Assembly: GCF_029407905.1 (NCBI RefSeq)
Contig: NC_073635.1
Span: forward strand, 41,469,501-41,533,500
Length of the DNA: 64,000 nucleotides
Source of the DNA: Bubalus kerabau
Taxonomy: Eukaryota > Chordata > Mammalia > Artiodactyla > Bovidae
Direction: 5' to 3'
Shown here: positions 46,575 through 57,879 of the stretch, piece after piece
How the letters are laid out: each line of letters starts with the position of its first letter
Position numbering within the stretch: position 1 is the first letter of the stretch
Program-made: the position numbers and the translations under genes
Notes under the pieces: generated by a model
Databases searched by the model: none
Told to the model about the DNA's origin: nothing
Seen by the model: the letters and a program-made list of their open reading frames with translations, nothing else

Positions 46575-47825
46575 ATATACAGTAACCCAAAAAGTATGGA
46601 ATGGATCTAAAGTAATTCTAAGAGGGAAGATTAAGCAACACAAGCCTACCTCAGGCATCAAGAAAAATCTCAAATAAGCATCCAACTTTACACCTAAAGA
46701 ATTTAGAAAAAAGAAGAGCAAACAAAATCCAATCTTAGCAGAAGGAAGTAAATAACAAAGATCATAGCAGAAATAAATGAAATAGAAACCAAAAAATAAT
46801 AGAAAAATTAATGAGACTAAGAGCTGTTTTTTTTTTTTTTCTTTAGAGACAATAAAAGTTGATAAATCTTTGGAAATACTAATCAAAAGAGAGAGGAAAA
46901 AATGTTCCAAATAAATAAAATAAAATGTGAAAAAATTTACAATTGACACCATAGAAATAAAAAAAGGAAATAAAAGCTTGCCTAAAACAATTATAAACCA
47001 ATAAAGTGGACAAATCTAGCAGGACTGGACAAATGCTTATAAATATATAATATCAGACTGAAACAGGAAGAATAGTAAATATGACCAGATCAATTATCAG
47101 TAACAATACTTAATCAGTAATTGAAAATAAAAATTGCAACTAACAAGAATGCAGAACCAGGTGACTTAACAGGTGAACTCTATCAAACATTTAAAGAAGA
47201 ATTAACATCCACATTTCTCAAACTATTCCAAATAACTACAAAGTATGGAATGCTTCTAAACTTATGTTACACAATCATCATGACCCTCTTACTGGAACTA
47301 GAAAAATATGCCACGCAAAAAAGCAAATTACAAGCCAATATCACGGTTGAGCAACGATGCAAAAATCATCAACAAAATATAAACAAATTGAATTCAAAAC
47401 ATTAAAAAGATCACATACCATGATCAAGTGGGATTTATTCAAAAATGCAAGTAATGTCCACAAATGTGGACAAATGTGGATACACCATATTAACAGACTG
47501 GGAGTGAAAGGAGGTGGGGTTTGATATAGGTTGTCAAATATTTCAAACTTCCAGTTATAAGTATTACTATAAACCTAATATACGACATGCTGAATATAAC
47601 TAATACTGGTCTATATTATATATGAAAATTAAGAGGGTAAATCCCAAGAGTTCTCATCACGTTCTTTTTTATTTCTTTAATTTCATGTCTATATGAGATA
47701 ATGAATGTTTACTAAACTTATTGTTGTAATAATTTTATTTTGTATAAAAGTCAAATCATGATGTACACCTTAAAATTTTACAGTGCTGTATGTCAATTAT
47801 ATTTCAGTAAAACTGGAAGGAAAGA
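46575..47825 (+). mobile_element. Old L1 ORF2 plus 3' UTR, internally deleted
   Basis: ORF2 RT-side text (ctaagagggaagattaagca, gatcatagcagaaataaatg, ctaatcaaaagagagaggaa, caggtgacttaacaggtgaa, ataccatgatcaagtgggat) jumps near 47460-47500 to the 3' UTR (cttccagttataagtattac, taaatcccaagagttctcat, tatgtcaattatatttcagt). Most of RT and the C-terminus are deleted. Frames are broken. Confidence 0.82.
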
Positions 47826-49191
47826 TCATGTCATTTGTTTTAGGCTGATACAAATTTAAAACTTGAATCTGTCTTATCATATTGGCAAGCATCTGCTCTC
47901 TTTACGTCATCAGCATGCTGCTTAAGGGTATATTGTATATTATTTAGTTATGTGTTTATTTAAAGCTATGAATGCCATTGATTTTTTAATATATAAAGTG
48001 AGAAATGGACAAATATAAAACTCAATAGTATATATTCGAAGACTCCTATGCTGTTGCTGAATCAGTGTTCTTTAGGTATAGAATCCATCCATCACTTTGA
48101 TGGACTGTTATGTATTGGCTTTTTTTCTTGGTATGACTCAAGTTTCTATGATTATTTTCTAGTGAAGAGATAAGATTCCTTCTCACTTTCCTAGGTTATT
48201 TAAAGTACAGGGGTTAACTATAATGAATAAGTGTGTGAGAGTGTGTGTGTGTGTGTGTGTGTACAGCAGGGATTCCCCCAAGCTATAACTATAGTGAAAA
48301 AGTGGTTTACTGCAACTGTTATTCTAAATTTAAAATATGTTCATTTTTAATAATATTTTTTTATAAATGTTGGTAATCCATCTACTTAAAGTGCAGTTCA
48401 GAATTTGCCAGACTTTCAACAAATGCCATATTCTCTATAATTCTCAAATATAGTTGAAAACTAATAAATTTATCTAAATTTTTTTCAAATTTTATAATTA
48501 ATCTCTGCCATGTAAGATATTATAACAAGATATATATATATATATTTAGTATATCTCATTATATGCTAAATTTGTGTATATTTAGTTATAATGTCATGTA
48601 AGACAATATACATTTTTAGTGTGCAATTTATTTCAGCTTGGAAGCTTAAAGTCATTTAATAAAACTGAGATCTTGGGTCGTATCTGTTTATGTGTCATGA
48701 ATTTCAGATTGAACTTAGGATAGTTACTTTTCACAATTTCTAATGATTCTTTTTATTCTCAATCCAAATGAACTTTAATCTTTTTGAAGGAGGGAACTGT
48801 CATATATTAGATGTACATATGTTCCATCATTGACTCTGAAATATTTCTACCTTCTTCATGTGTATCTATGTGTATTTTTATCCTCTCAGTTTTATTTCTC
48901 TTCAGTGCTATTTTATCTTTTATACTTTGTTGTGTATGAATCAATAATCACAGAATATGGAAAGCCAACAATAAAAGTTTAGATTAAAACTAAACCATGT
49001 TTTTACTACTATTCTAAAAATTAAGTATGTTTATTTTATATGATTTGTTCATTTGTATACAGTTTTGGACATAGAATTGCTTTTCTGATTTTCCTGCCAC
49101 GTCTACATGTATTCTAACATTTTCTGCCTTGCCATAATTGGCATAGGCTATTCTTTGTTCATGCAACTCATTCAATAAAAAAGATTAGAAA
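47826..49191. other. Unrecognised sequence with a GT repeat
   Basis: About 1.4 kb without a recognisable transposon. It contains a (gt)n microsatellite at 48231-48262 and a short (ta)n near 48531-48545. No coding signal. Confidence 0.45.
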
Positions 49192-50955
49192 ATCTTCTTC
49201 AGTGACCAATGCAAAGAAATAAGGAAAACAATAGAATGGAAAAAATTAGAGATCTCTTCAAGAAAATTATAGATACAAAAGGAATATTTCTTGCAAAGAT
49301 GGGCACAACAAAGTACAGAAATGGTATGGATCCAACAGAAGCAGAAGATATTAAGAAGAGGTGGTAAGAATACACAGAAGAACTATACAAAAAAAGATCT
49401 TTATGACCCAGATAATCACAATGGTGTGATCACTCACCTAGAGCCAGACATCCTGGAATGTGAAAAGTGGGCCTTAGGAAGCATCACTACCAACAAAGCT
49501 AGTGGAGGTGATGGAATTCTAGTTGAGCTACTTCAAATCCCAAAAGATGATGCTGTGAAAGTACTTCATTCAATATACCAGCAAATTTGGAAAACTCAGC
49601 AGTGGCACCAGGCCTGGAAAAATCAGTTTTCATTCCAATCTCAAAGAAAGGCAATGCCAAGGAATGTTCAAACTACCACTCAATTGCATTCACTCACACA
49701 CTAGCAAATTAATGCTCAAAATCCTCGAAGCCAGGCTTCAGCAATATACGAACTGTCAACTTCCAGATGTTCAAGCTGGATTTAGAAAAGGCCGAGAACC
49801 AGAGGTCACATTGCCAACATCTGTTGAATCATACCAAAAAACAAGAGAGTTCCAGAAAAACATCTACTTCTGTTTAATTGACTATTCTGAAGCCTTTGTG
49901 TGGATCACAAAATAAAAAAAAAAAACTGTAGAAAATTCTTCAAGAGATGGGAATACCAGACAAACTTACCTGCCTCCTGAGAAATCTGTATGCAGGTTAA
50001 GAAGCCACAGTTAGAACCAGACATGGAACAATGGATTGGTTCCAAATTGGGGAGGAGCATGTCAAAGTTGTATATTGTCACCCTGTTTATTTAACTTCTA
50101 TGTAAAGTACATCATGCAAAATGCCATATTGGATGAAGCACAAGCTGGAATCAAGATTGCTGGGAGAAATATCAATAACCTCATATATGCAGATGGTACC
50201 ACTCTTACGGCAGAAAGTGAAGAGGAACTAAGAGCCTCTTGATGAAAGTGAAAGAGGGGAGTAAAAAAGATTTAAAACTCAACATTCAAAAAACTAAGAT
50301 CATGGCATCCATTCCCATTCTCTTCATGGCAAGTAGATAGGGAAACAATGGAAACAGTGACAGTCTTTATTTTCTTGGGCTCCCAAATCACTGCAGATGG
50401 TAACTTCAGCCATAAAATTAAAAGACACTTGCTCCTTGGAAGAAAAGCCATGACTAACTTAGACAGCATATTAAAAAGCAGAGACATTACTTGGGCAACA
50501 ATGGTCTGTATAGTCAAAGCTATAGTTTTTTTTCCAGTAGGCATGTATGGATGTGAGAATTGGGCCATAAAGAAGGCTGAGCATCAAGGAATTGATATTT
50601 TGAACTGTGGTGTTGCAGAAGACTCTTGAGAATCCCTTGGAGTGCAAGGAGATCAAACCAGTGAATCCTCAAGGAAATCAATCCTGAATAGTCATTGGAA
50701 GGACTGATGCTGAAGCTGAAGCTCCAATGGTTTGGTCACCTGATGAGAAAAGCTAACTTATTGGAAATGTCCCTGATGCTGGGAAAGATGGAGGCAGGAG
50801 GAGAAGGGGATGATAGAAGATGTGATATTTGGATGGCTTCACCGACTCAACGGACAGTTTGAGTCAGCTTAGGGAGCTGGTGATAGACTGGGAAGCCTGG
50901 TGTGCTGCAGTCCATGGGGTCAGAAAGAGTCACAACTGAGAGACTGAACTCACAG
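49192..50955 (+). mobile_element. BovB LINE, 1.76 kb copy
   Basis: Sense BovB from ttcagtgaccaatgcaaaga (upstream of RT) through RT to the 3' end gactgaactcaca. Contains a 12-base A run at about 49912-49925 and several indels. A Bov-tA2 follows within a few bases. Confidence 0.94.
49291..50242 (+). pseudogene. BovB reverse-transcriptase relic with altered active site
   Basis: Broken frames at 49291-49704 (THLEPDILECEKWALGSITT; VKVLHSIYQQIWKTQQW), 49664-49915 (LPDVQAGFRKGREPEVTLP; KNIYFCLIDYSEAFVWI) and 50036-50242. The catalytic block in the last reads YADG instead of YADD, so the second aspartate is lost. Frameshifts separate all three blocks. Confidence 0.88.
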
Positions 50956-50957
50956 AT

Positions 50958-51186
50958 GGGCTTCCCTGGTTGCTCAATTGATAAATAACCTGCCTGCCAA
51001 GGCAGGAAATGCAAGAAATGTGGTTTTGACCCTGGTTGGGAAGATCCTCTGGAGGAGAAATGACTACCCACTCCAGTATTCTTGCTTGGAAAATTTAATG
51101 GACAGAGGAGCCTGGCAGGCTATAGTTCATGAGGTGGAAAAGAATCAAACACGACTGAGCTTGTGCACACACACACATACACACAA
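50958..51186 (+). mobile_element. Bov-tA2 SINE
   Basis: Head gggcttccctggttgctcaa, then ctgcctgccaaggcaggaaa, body to cacgactgagcttgtgca and a (ca)n tail. It adjoins the BovB 3' end. Confidence 0.93.
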
Positions 51187-51734
51187 ATAAATCTAGTAAA
51201 TGCTTCTAATGCTTCTTTATTTATTCCATTTTTAGGGCATGTTTTACTAATGTGAAAACACTTTTCTGAATGTCATTTTTGTCTTTTATTTTCCCAAGGG
51301 ATTATTTTTTTATAAAATTTCACATGAGGTCGTATTTTACTCAGTCTGACAAAATAATATATACTAAATATAATACATAATAAATAATGTATAATAAATA
51401 TTATATATATTATATAATAATGTATAATAAATATTATATAACTTTTGCTTTCTGTTTAAATTCTCTCATATCCCTTCCAACATATAGGTCTAATGTTGGA
51501 TCACAGAATTAAGAAATAATTACAAAACTTCCTATAGGTTCAGGGCTTTTAAGGTCTATAAATTCACTGCAATTAAGATAGAATAAAGCTGTCTTAGAGT
51601 TGAATTATGTACCTATATTTATTTTTTTAAGGAAATGTAAGCAGCTTTTACTCAGTTGAAAAATTTCAAATCTATTTTAAAATTGCCCCTGATGGAAACT
51701 TTCTATTTTATGCTATTCATTTTTATGACTTGGT
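51187..51734. other. AT-rich spacer with a short tandem duplication
   Basis: No transposon recognised. At 51384-51440 a unit of roughly 30 bases (ataatgtataataaatatta) occurs twice in tandem within AT-rich DNA. Confidence 0.55.
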
Positions 51735-51745
51735 AAGATGTATGC

Positions 51746-52434
51746 GTCAGGGCTGTATATTGTCACCCTGCTTATTTAACTTATATGCAGAGTACATTGT
51801 GAGAAATGCTGGACTGGAAGAAACACAAGCTGGAATCAAGATTGCCGGGGGAAATATCAATAACCTCAGATATGCAGATGACACCACCCTTATGGCAGAA
51901 AGTGAAGAGGAACTAAAAAGCCTCTTGATGAAGGTGAAAGTGGAGAGTGAAAAAGTTGGCTTAAAGCTCAACATTCAGAAAACGAAGATCATGGCATCCG
52001 GTCCCATCACTTCATGGGAAATAGATGGGGAAACAGTGGAAACAGTGTCAGACTTTATTTTTCTGGGCTCCAAAATCACTGCAGATGGTGATTGCAGCCA
52101 TGAAATTAAAAGACGCTTACTCCTTGGAAGGAAAGTTATGACCAACCTAGATAGCATATTCAAAAGCAGAGACATTACTTTGCCAACAAAGGTTCGTCTG
52201 GTCAAGGCTATGGTTTTTCCTGTGGTCATGTATGGATGTGAGAGTTGGACTGTGAAGAAGGCTGAGCACCAAAGAATTGATGCTTTTGAACTGTGGTGTT
52301 GGAGAGGACTCTTGAGAGTCCCTTGGATGGCAAGGAGATCCAACCAGTCCATTCTGAAGGAGATCAGCCCTGGGATTTCTTTGGAAGGAATGATGCTAAA
52401 GCTGAAACTCCAGTACTTTGGCCACCTCATGTGA
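51746..52434 (+). pseudogene. BovB reverse-transcriptase C-terminal half, open for ~230 codons
   Basis: One uninterrupted frame from the sequence before the catalytic motif (CILSPCLFNLYAEYIVRNAG) through RYADDTTLMAESEEELKSL, KVGLKLNIQKTKIMASGPIT, EIKRRLLLGRKVMTNLDSIF and MVFPVVMYGCESWTVKKAEH to LKLQYFGHLM, then TGA. The YADD site is intact. The upstream RT motifs, the endonuclease and the 5' end were never inserted. Beyond the TGA another frame encodes RRRRGRQRMRWLDGITDSMD, the usual BovB C-terminal continuation. Confidence 0.93.
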
Positions 52435-52660
52435 AGAGTTGACTCATTGGAAAAGACTCTGATGCTGGGAGGGTTTGGGGGCAGGAGGAGAAGGGGACGA
52501 CAGAGGATGAGATGGCTGGATGGCATCACTGACTCAATGGACGTGAGTCTGAGTGTACTCCAGGAGTTGGTGATGGACTGGGAGGCCTGTCGTGCTGTGA
52601 TTCATGGGGTCGCAAAGAGTCGGACACGACTGAGTGAATGATCTGATCTGATCTGATCTG
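51746..52660 (+). mobile_element. Young BovB LINE 3' end with target-site duplication
   Basis: Sense BovB of 915 bases, very close to the ruminant consensus, ending in (gatct)n. The 11-base duplication aagatgtatgc is exact at 51735-51745 and 52661-52671. Low divergence and an exact duplication mark it as the youngest BovB here. Confidence 0.96.
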
Positions 52661-52769
52661 AAGATGTATGCTGTCTTGATATGCAGTTTCTCTCATGCAA
52701 AATAAACTTCTATTGAAGTTACTGATGACTTATTCCCTGCTTAGGAAAACCTGAATAATAAAATGCATA

Positions 52770-53170
52770 CTGAGAATCCATAGGCACTATACTGGATGCT
52801 TGGGGCTGGTGCACTGGGAGGACACAGAGGGATGGTACGGGGAGGGAGGAGGGAGGAGCGTTCCGGATAAGAAACACGTGTATACCTGTGGTGGATTCAT
52901 GTTGATATATGAAAAAACCAATAGAATATTGCAAAGTTAAAAAAAATAAAATAAAATAAAAAATACTCAAATTAAAAAAAAAAAAAAAGAATCCATAGGG
53001 GCATCAAATTATAGCATGAATAAGGGAATTTTTCAGTTTTTCCCAAAAATGTCCCTAAACCCACCATAAAAAAACAAAAATTAGAGACATAGACATAGAG
53101 AATAAACATATAGATAGCAAGCGGTAACGGCAGATGGGATGAATTGGGAAATTTATGCACACTAAGGGAG
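52770..53170 (+). mobile_element. Old L1 3' UTR piece, split by a young L1 end
   Basis: gagaatccatagg, then after the insertion tagcatgaataagggaattt, aatgtccctaaacccaccat and gagacatagacatagagaat. The same text recurs at 53893-54080. It fits an old L1 3' UTR (…agagaacaaacatatggatac… type). Confidence 0.6.
52785..52987 (+). mobile_element. L1 3' end, 5'-truncated, nested
   Basis: tactggatgcttggggctgg, cacagagggatggtacgggg, cctgtggtggattcatgttg and an A-rich tail. The 12-base duplication agaatccatagg is exact at 52773-52784 and 52988-52999. Confidence 0.93.
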
Positions 53171-53296
53171 GCAATGTATATATTATCCTGAATCAAGAAT
53201 CTTAGACAAATGCTGATTATTCCAAGCAAATTTTGTCCCTTTACGATCTTTTGTGTTGTCCAATCTTATTTTCACAGAAAATTATTTTTAATCTAA

Positions 53297-53482
53297 AGTA
53301 ACAGGGACTTTCCTGGTGGCCCAGTGGCTAAGACTCCATGCTCCCAATGCAGAGGGCCCAGGTTCTATCCCTGGTCATGGCACTTGATCCCAAATGCCTT
53401 GCCAAGAGTTTGCATGTCACAACTAAGACTCTGCATGCCACAGCTAAAACCTGGCACAACCTAATAAATAAATAAACAAAAG
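53297..53482 (+). mobile_element. CHR/ART-type tRNA SINE
   Basis: Head gggactttcctggtggccca, gtggctaagactccatgctc, ggttctatccctggtcatgg as B-box area, cacagctaaaacctggcaca, tail aataaataaataaa. This is the tRNA-Glu-derived artiodactyl SINE without the BovB-related tail. Confidence 0.88.
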
Positions 53483-53494
53483 TTAATATTAAAG

Positions 53495-53661
53495 ACAAGA
53501 GTAAAAGGTGGTGGCCAAGGATGAGATGGTCAGATAGCATTCAAAGGACATGAATTTAACCAAACTCTGGAAGATAGTGAGGGACAGAGGAGTCTGATGT
53601 GCTGCAGTTCATGGGATTGCAAAGAGTTGTACATGACTTAGCAACTGAAAAACAACAACAA
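53495..53661 (+). mobile_element. BovB LINE 3' terminal fragment
   Basis: gtggccaaggatgagatggt to gacttagcaactgaaaaaca, the last ~165 bases of BovB. Flanked by aatattaaag at 53485-53494 and 53662-53671, a target-site duplication. It begins immediately after the SINE at 53482. The spacer to 53884 shows nothing. Confidence 0.88.
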
Positions 53662-54096
53662 AATATTAAAGTAGCAAATATAAGTACAAAACCTCAGTAA
53701 AATAGAAACAAACTCCTATAATCCATTATTACTATTATTCAATTAAAATTATATACAGTAACATCTTGTATCTTCAAGGAAAAAAGGAAATCCTATTAAT
53801 CATAAGACAAGAGAAAAATAGAAAGTAAAAATAGTATTGAGATAATTAATATACTTTAGAAAAACATTTTACCCTTTAGTCAAAATATTAAAATTTAAAT
53901 GAGGAGAATCCATGGAGACACCAAAGTAAAGCATGAATAAAGAAATTTTCTAATCTGTCCCCAAAATATCCCTAAACCCATAGCAGAAAAAAATAGAGAC
54001 ACAGACATAGAGAACAAACATATGGATACCAAGGAGTAAAAGGAAGGTGGGATGAATTGAGAGACTGAAATTGACATATATACATAATTGATACTA

Positions 54097-54203
54097 TGGG
54101 TTCAGGATGGGGAGCACATGTATACCTGTGGCGGATTCATTTTGATGTTTGGCAAAACTAATACAGTGTTTCAGGTTTAAAAATAAAATAAAATTAAAAA
54201 AAA
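54097..54203 (+). mobile_element. Young L1 3' end, ~107 bases, nested in old L1
   Basis: gttcaggatggggagcacat, acctgtggcggattcatttt, ggcaaaactaatacagtgtt and an A-rich tail. Same terminal segment as at 11545, 27190 and 34471. Confidence 0.9.
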
Positions 54204-54343
54204 TAGATAGCTAATCAGATCCTACTGTGTATCACAAGAAACTCAGTGCTCTCTGGTGATCTAAATTTAAAGAAAATCTGAGAAAGAAGGGATATATGTT
54301 TATGTATAGCTGATTCACTTTGCTGTAGAGTAGAAACTACCAC

Positions 54344-54595
54344 CAGAGAAGGCAATGGCACCCCACTCCACTACTTTTGCCTGGAAAATCCTATGGATGG
54401 AGGAGCCTGGTAGGCTGCAGTCCATGGGATCGCTAGAGTCGGACACGACTGAGCGACTTCACTTTCACTTTTCACTTTCATGCATTGGAGAAGGAAATGG
54501 CAACCCACTCCAGTATTCTTGCCCAGAGAATCCCAGGGATGGGATCCCAGGTGGGCTGCTGTCTGTGGGGTCTGAAACGACTTAGCAGCAGCAGC
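54344..54595 (+). mobile_element. Bov-A2 SINE nested in old L1
   Basis: Starts agagaaggcaatggcacccc, joins its two units at tcatgcattggagaaggaaa, ends in (agc)n. Target-site duplication agaaactaccac is exact at 54332-54343 and 54596-54607. The second unit has a small deletion. Confidence 0.96.
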
Positions 54596-54645
54596 AGAAA
54601 CTACCACAACATTGTAAAGCAAATATACTCCAATAAAGTTTTTTT

Positions 54646-55047
54646 AGAAATAGATAGAAGTTAAATGCCTTCAGTCCTCTCTATATATTAAGTATGGTGC
54701 CTCCACTGATTGGAGTAAGATCCCAAAGGTGCCAATTCCGTCCTTTCTAAGGATTGCCAACTTAATATTCTGAGTAGAGTACTGTAGGAAGGGCACGGGT
54801 TGACATTGCTATTAGAACATTTCAAGGTAGCTGTGATATAATAATTTAATACCTGGACTAAGAAACAAAAAATGAGGTTTAAATAATTCAGCAATTCACT
54901 AATTGCAAAGGTTATGTAACAAAGTGGTACATCAAGGGCATTAGTAACAGACAGATCTAGGCATGACAGTAATATCTGTTTTGCCAACATACTAAATTCT
55001 AAAATCAAATGAAATCTTTAAACTTTTGAAATCTCAAATTTTTATAT
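54646..55047. other. No recognisable feature
   Basis: A 106-codon minus-strand frame at 54688-55008 is open but has no recognisable domain and no homologue that I can name. It is AT-rich with leucine and isoleucine bias, as chance frames in such DNA have. Confidence 0.4.
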
Positions 55048-55425
55048 CTGTTTTAGTCCTCTATGACTATCATAAAAATACCACAGATTGAGTAGCTTAA
55101 ACAATAGAAATTTATTTTCTCACAGTTCTGAAGGCTGAAAGTTCATGACCAAGGTTCCAGTGTATGTGAGAACTCTCTGGATTGCAGAGGTCAACCTTCT
55201 TGCTGTGTCCTCATGTGGCCTTTCTTCTGTGATACATGGAAGATAGCACTGGATTCTTTTCTTCTTATAAGAACAGCAGTCTTCTCAAATTAGGGTCCTG
55301 TCCTTTTGACTTTATTTAACCTTAGTTGTGATCTTATAGCGCTATCTCAGAATACATTTACATTGAGACTTAAAAGCTCAAAGCATGAGTCTGGAATAAT
55401 AATATTTAGTCCTAACAATGTCTTA
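55048..55425 (-). mobile_element. MLT1-type LTR (ERVL-MaLR), antisense
   Basis: ctgttttagtcctctatgac, taccacagattgagtagctt, aaatttattttctcacagtt, cttgctgtgtcctcatgtgg and ggattcttttcttcttataa follow the antisense LTR in order. Both ends are eroded. No internal region adjoins. Confidence 0.75.
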
Positions 55426-55690
55426 AAATAAATAAATAATTTTTCATAATTTCCATTGCTTACCCTCTGCTTTACCCAGGCCAGATATTAGTCAGACTTC
55501 CTCATCCCTATAGTCCATTGAATTCTGTTTATCCCTATGCCTGAGCAAGTTGAACAAAAGTGAAGATGCCCCCCTTATCAGTACCTCTTGGGAATCAGCT
55601 GACCACAGGGAGGTCCTTCTCTTATCAGATCCCATTGTTTATTTCCAGTTTTCTTACCAACAATTTGCTTATTTCTGCTGGTCCGTACTT
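55426..55690. other. No recognisable feature
   Basis: Short unassigned stretch between the LTR and the Tigger-type element. Confidence 0.35.
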
Positions 55691-56285
55691 TACCGTATAC
55701 AATTATACCTCTTTATCCTTAGTTTCACTTTCCACATATCTCAGTTGCCCACTGTCAACCATGGTCTGAAATATTAAATGGAGAAATCAAAAATTAAGTA
55801 AATGCTAAAATGTTCTGAATAGCATAATAATCTCACACTGTACCCCTCCATCCCACCTGGATATGAATCATCCCTTTATCTAGCATATACTTCCTGTTAG
55901 TTACTGTGTAGCCATCTTGATTATCAGGTCAATAATCCCAGTATTGCATAGATTGTGTTGAAGTGCTTATTTTATTTAATTATGGCCCCAAAGTGCAAGA
56001 CTAGAGCTGGCAATTTGTAAATGCCAAATAGAAAGTGTGAATGTTTCTTTTAAATGAAAAAGTGAAAATTCTGAACATAATTAAAAACAAAATACTTTTT
56101 TTGCTGATATTGCTCTTAATAAGATCTTATGGAAAGAATGAATCTTCTATCCATGAAATTGTGAAGAAGAGAAAAGAAATTTGTGCTACATTTTCTGTTG
56201 CACCTCAAATTGGAAAAGTTAGAACCATGGTGTTTGATAGTGCTTAGTTATGATGGAAAAGGCATAAAATTTGTGCAATAAGGTA
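55691..56285 (+). mobile_element. Tigger-type (pogo) DNA transposon, 5' half
   Basis: The 5' non-coding part reads ctctttatccttagtttcac, ttgcccactgtcaaccatgg, gaatcatccctttatctagc and ttatcaggtcaataatccca. It is followed by ttatggccccaaagtgcaag (start of the transposase) and the DNA-binding region to about 56285. The catalytic domain and the right end are missing, so the copy is 3'-truncated. Confidence 0.75.
55984..56285 (+). pseudogene. Tigger transposase N-terminal domain relic
   Basis: Translation shows SYGKNESSIHEIVKKRKEIC and FSVAPQIGKVRTMVFDSA, matching the CENP-B-like helix-turn-helix region at the N-terminus of pogo/Tigger transposases. The likely start at atggccccaaag (55983) is separated from this frame (56041-56247) by an indel, and the frame stops early. 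No DDE catalytic domain remains. Confidence 0.72.
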
Positions 56286-56439
56286 TTTTAAGAGTAACTG
56301 AAAGAGAACACAATCACATAGCATTTATTATAATATATAGTTACAATTGTCCATATTACAATTAGTAATTGTTAATCTACTGTGCCTAATTGTCAATTAA
56401 ACTTTATCATAGTTTTTTATATATACGTGTGTATATATA

Positions 56440-56640
56440 TGAAAGTTGCTCAGTCATGTCCAACATTTTGCAACCCCATGGACTAGCCTGCCAGGCTCCT
56501 CTGTCCATGGAGTTCTCCAGGGAAGAATACCAGAGTGGGTAGCTGTTCCTTTCTCCAGGGGATCTTCCCAACCCCGGGATCGAACTCAGGCCTCCCACAT
56601 TGCAGGCAGATTCTTTACCATCTGAGTCTCCAGGGAAACT
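56440..56640 (-). mobile_element. Bov-tA2 SINE
   Basis: Antisense: gaaagttgctcagtcatgtc at left, ccaggggatcttcccaaccc centre, ccatctgagtctccagggaa at right. It sits between AT-rich simple repeats. Confidence 0.93.
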
Positions 56641-56696
56641 CTAGTTTCATATATATCTATATATATGAAAAAAAAATGGTAAATATAGAGTTCAAT

Positions 56697-56974
56697 GCCG
56701 CCGCTGCTGCTAAGTCACTTCAGTCGTGTCCGACTTTGTGCGACCCCATAGACAGCAGCCCACCAGGCTCCTCCGTCCCTGGGATTCTCCAGGCGAGAAC
56801 ACTGGAGTGGGTTGCCATTTCCTTCTCCAATGCATGAAAGGGAAAAGTGAAAGTGAAGTCACTCAGTCGCGTCCAACTCCTAGCGACCCCATGGACTGCA
56901 GCCTACCAGGTTCCTCCGTCCATGGGATTTTCCAGGCAAGAGTACTGGAGTGGAGTGCCATTGCCTTCTCCGAA
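56697..56974 (-). mobile_element. Bov-A2 SINE
   Basis: Left end gccgccgctgctgctaagtc is the complement of the (agc)n tail; the units join at ccaatgcatgaaagggaaaa; right end tgccattgccttctccg. Target-site duplication agagttcaat at 56687-56696 and 56975-56984. Several CpG sites are still intact, so it is young. Confidence 0.96.
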
Positions 56975-56984
56975 AGAGTTCAAT

Positions 56985-57439
56985 ACTATCCAGGATATTA
57001 GGCTAGGTGACTACTCTACCAAAAGACTTTGTTCTATATGAATTCTGTCAAACAACAGGCAGACTTCAGCCTTCTGTATCTTAAGGGGTCACATTTCAAA
57101 GGCTTCATGGAAAATTATCATACATAAATTTGTAGTTTCATTCCAATGTACTGAGTCAAATAATGTCAAAATTTCCTAGAGCAACAAAATATACTTATGG
57201 AATTTAAATGTATGATTTTATTAGTTTGACTTCTAAGGCTTGTCAAAAAATCTTTATATGCACAATGTTGAATATAAAATGAAATAATATGTTCCCAAAG
57301 TGTCACTGTGCTGTTTTATTTTTGTTTTGTTTTGTTTTGTTCTTTACTATCAAAGCTCCTGCTTTATCTCAGGAGAGCTTCCTATATAGTAGTAGGAGAG
57401 AGAGAGTTAGTCAGCTCATATTTATGAAATGTACACTAT
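56985..57439. other. Unrecognised sequence with (TTTTG)n
   Basis: AT-rich, no transposon seen apart from a short (ttttg)n run at about 57318-57341. Confidence 0.45.
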
Positions 57440-57650
57440 AAAATCTGCTTTCTGTCTGATGCTTTAATTATGCCACATTATTTACCTTGGAAACAACCCT
57501 TTGGGGTAGGTTTTATTATCTCCATTTACACATTTAGAAATTAAGGATCAGAGAAGTCAAGTTCCTTGCTCAGGGTCATGCAGCTGTTACAAGGAAGAGT
57601 CAGGATTTAATCAGAATTCTGTTTATATACCCAATAAAGTGCTGTCTTTT
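57440..57650 (+). mobile_element. MIR SINE
   Basis: Sense MIR: aacaaccctttggggtaggt, ttattatctccatttacaca, gagaagtcaagttccttgct, cagggtcatgcagctgttac, agtcaggatttaatcagaat. Both the conserved core and the tRNA-distal part are visible. 57651-57879 is unassigned. Confidence 0.8.
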
Positions 57651-57879
57651 TATTTTAACATCCTGTCTTCCTAAGCAGCAATGATTCACATAACCTCAAC
57701 AGCACAAATAAATATGCTTGTACTTTAGGAAATGATGATGTGATACAGGAAAAAAAAATGGCAGAGCATGAAAACTCTGAGAGCACCTTTTCTCAAAGGC
57801 AAACCATAATTACCACTATTTACAGAACAATTGTACTTGAAAAGAACTTGAAGATCAGTGGAAAGGATTTACTGCATTT

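Larger units (their letters stand above)
53885..54642 (+). mobile_element. Old L1 3' UTR, split by L1 and Bov-A2
   Basis: gagaatccatggagacacca, gacatagagaacaaacatat, gtgggatgaattgagagact; then after an L1 insertion atagatagctaatcagatcc, tatagctgattcactttgct, and after a Bov-A2 aacattgtaaagcaaatata with ctccaataaag. The three parts are collinear up to the 3' terminus. Confidence 0.85.

Noticed and set aside
54688..55008. 106-codon minus-strand frame as a possible gene
   Set aside because: No recognisable domain, no splice or promoter context, and the composition is that of chance frames in AT-rich DNA.
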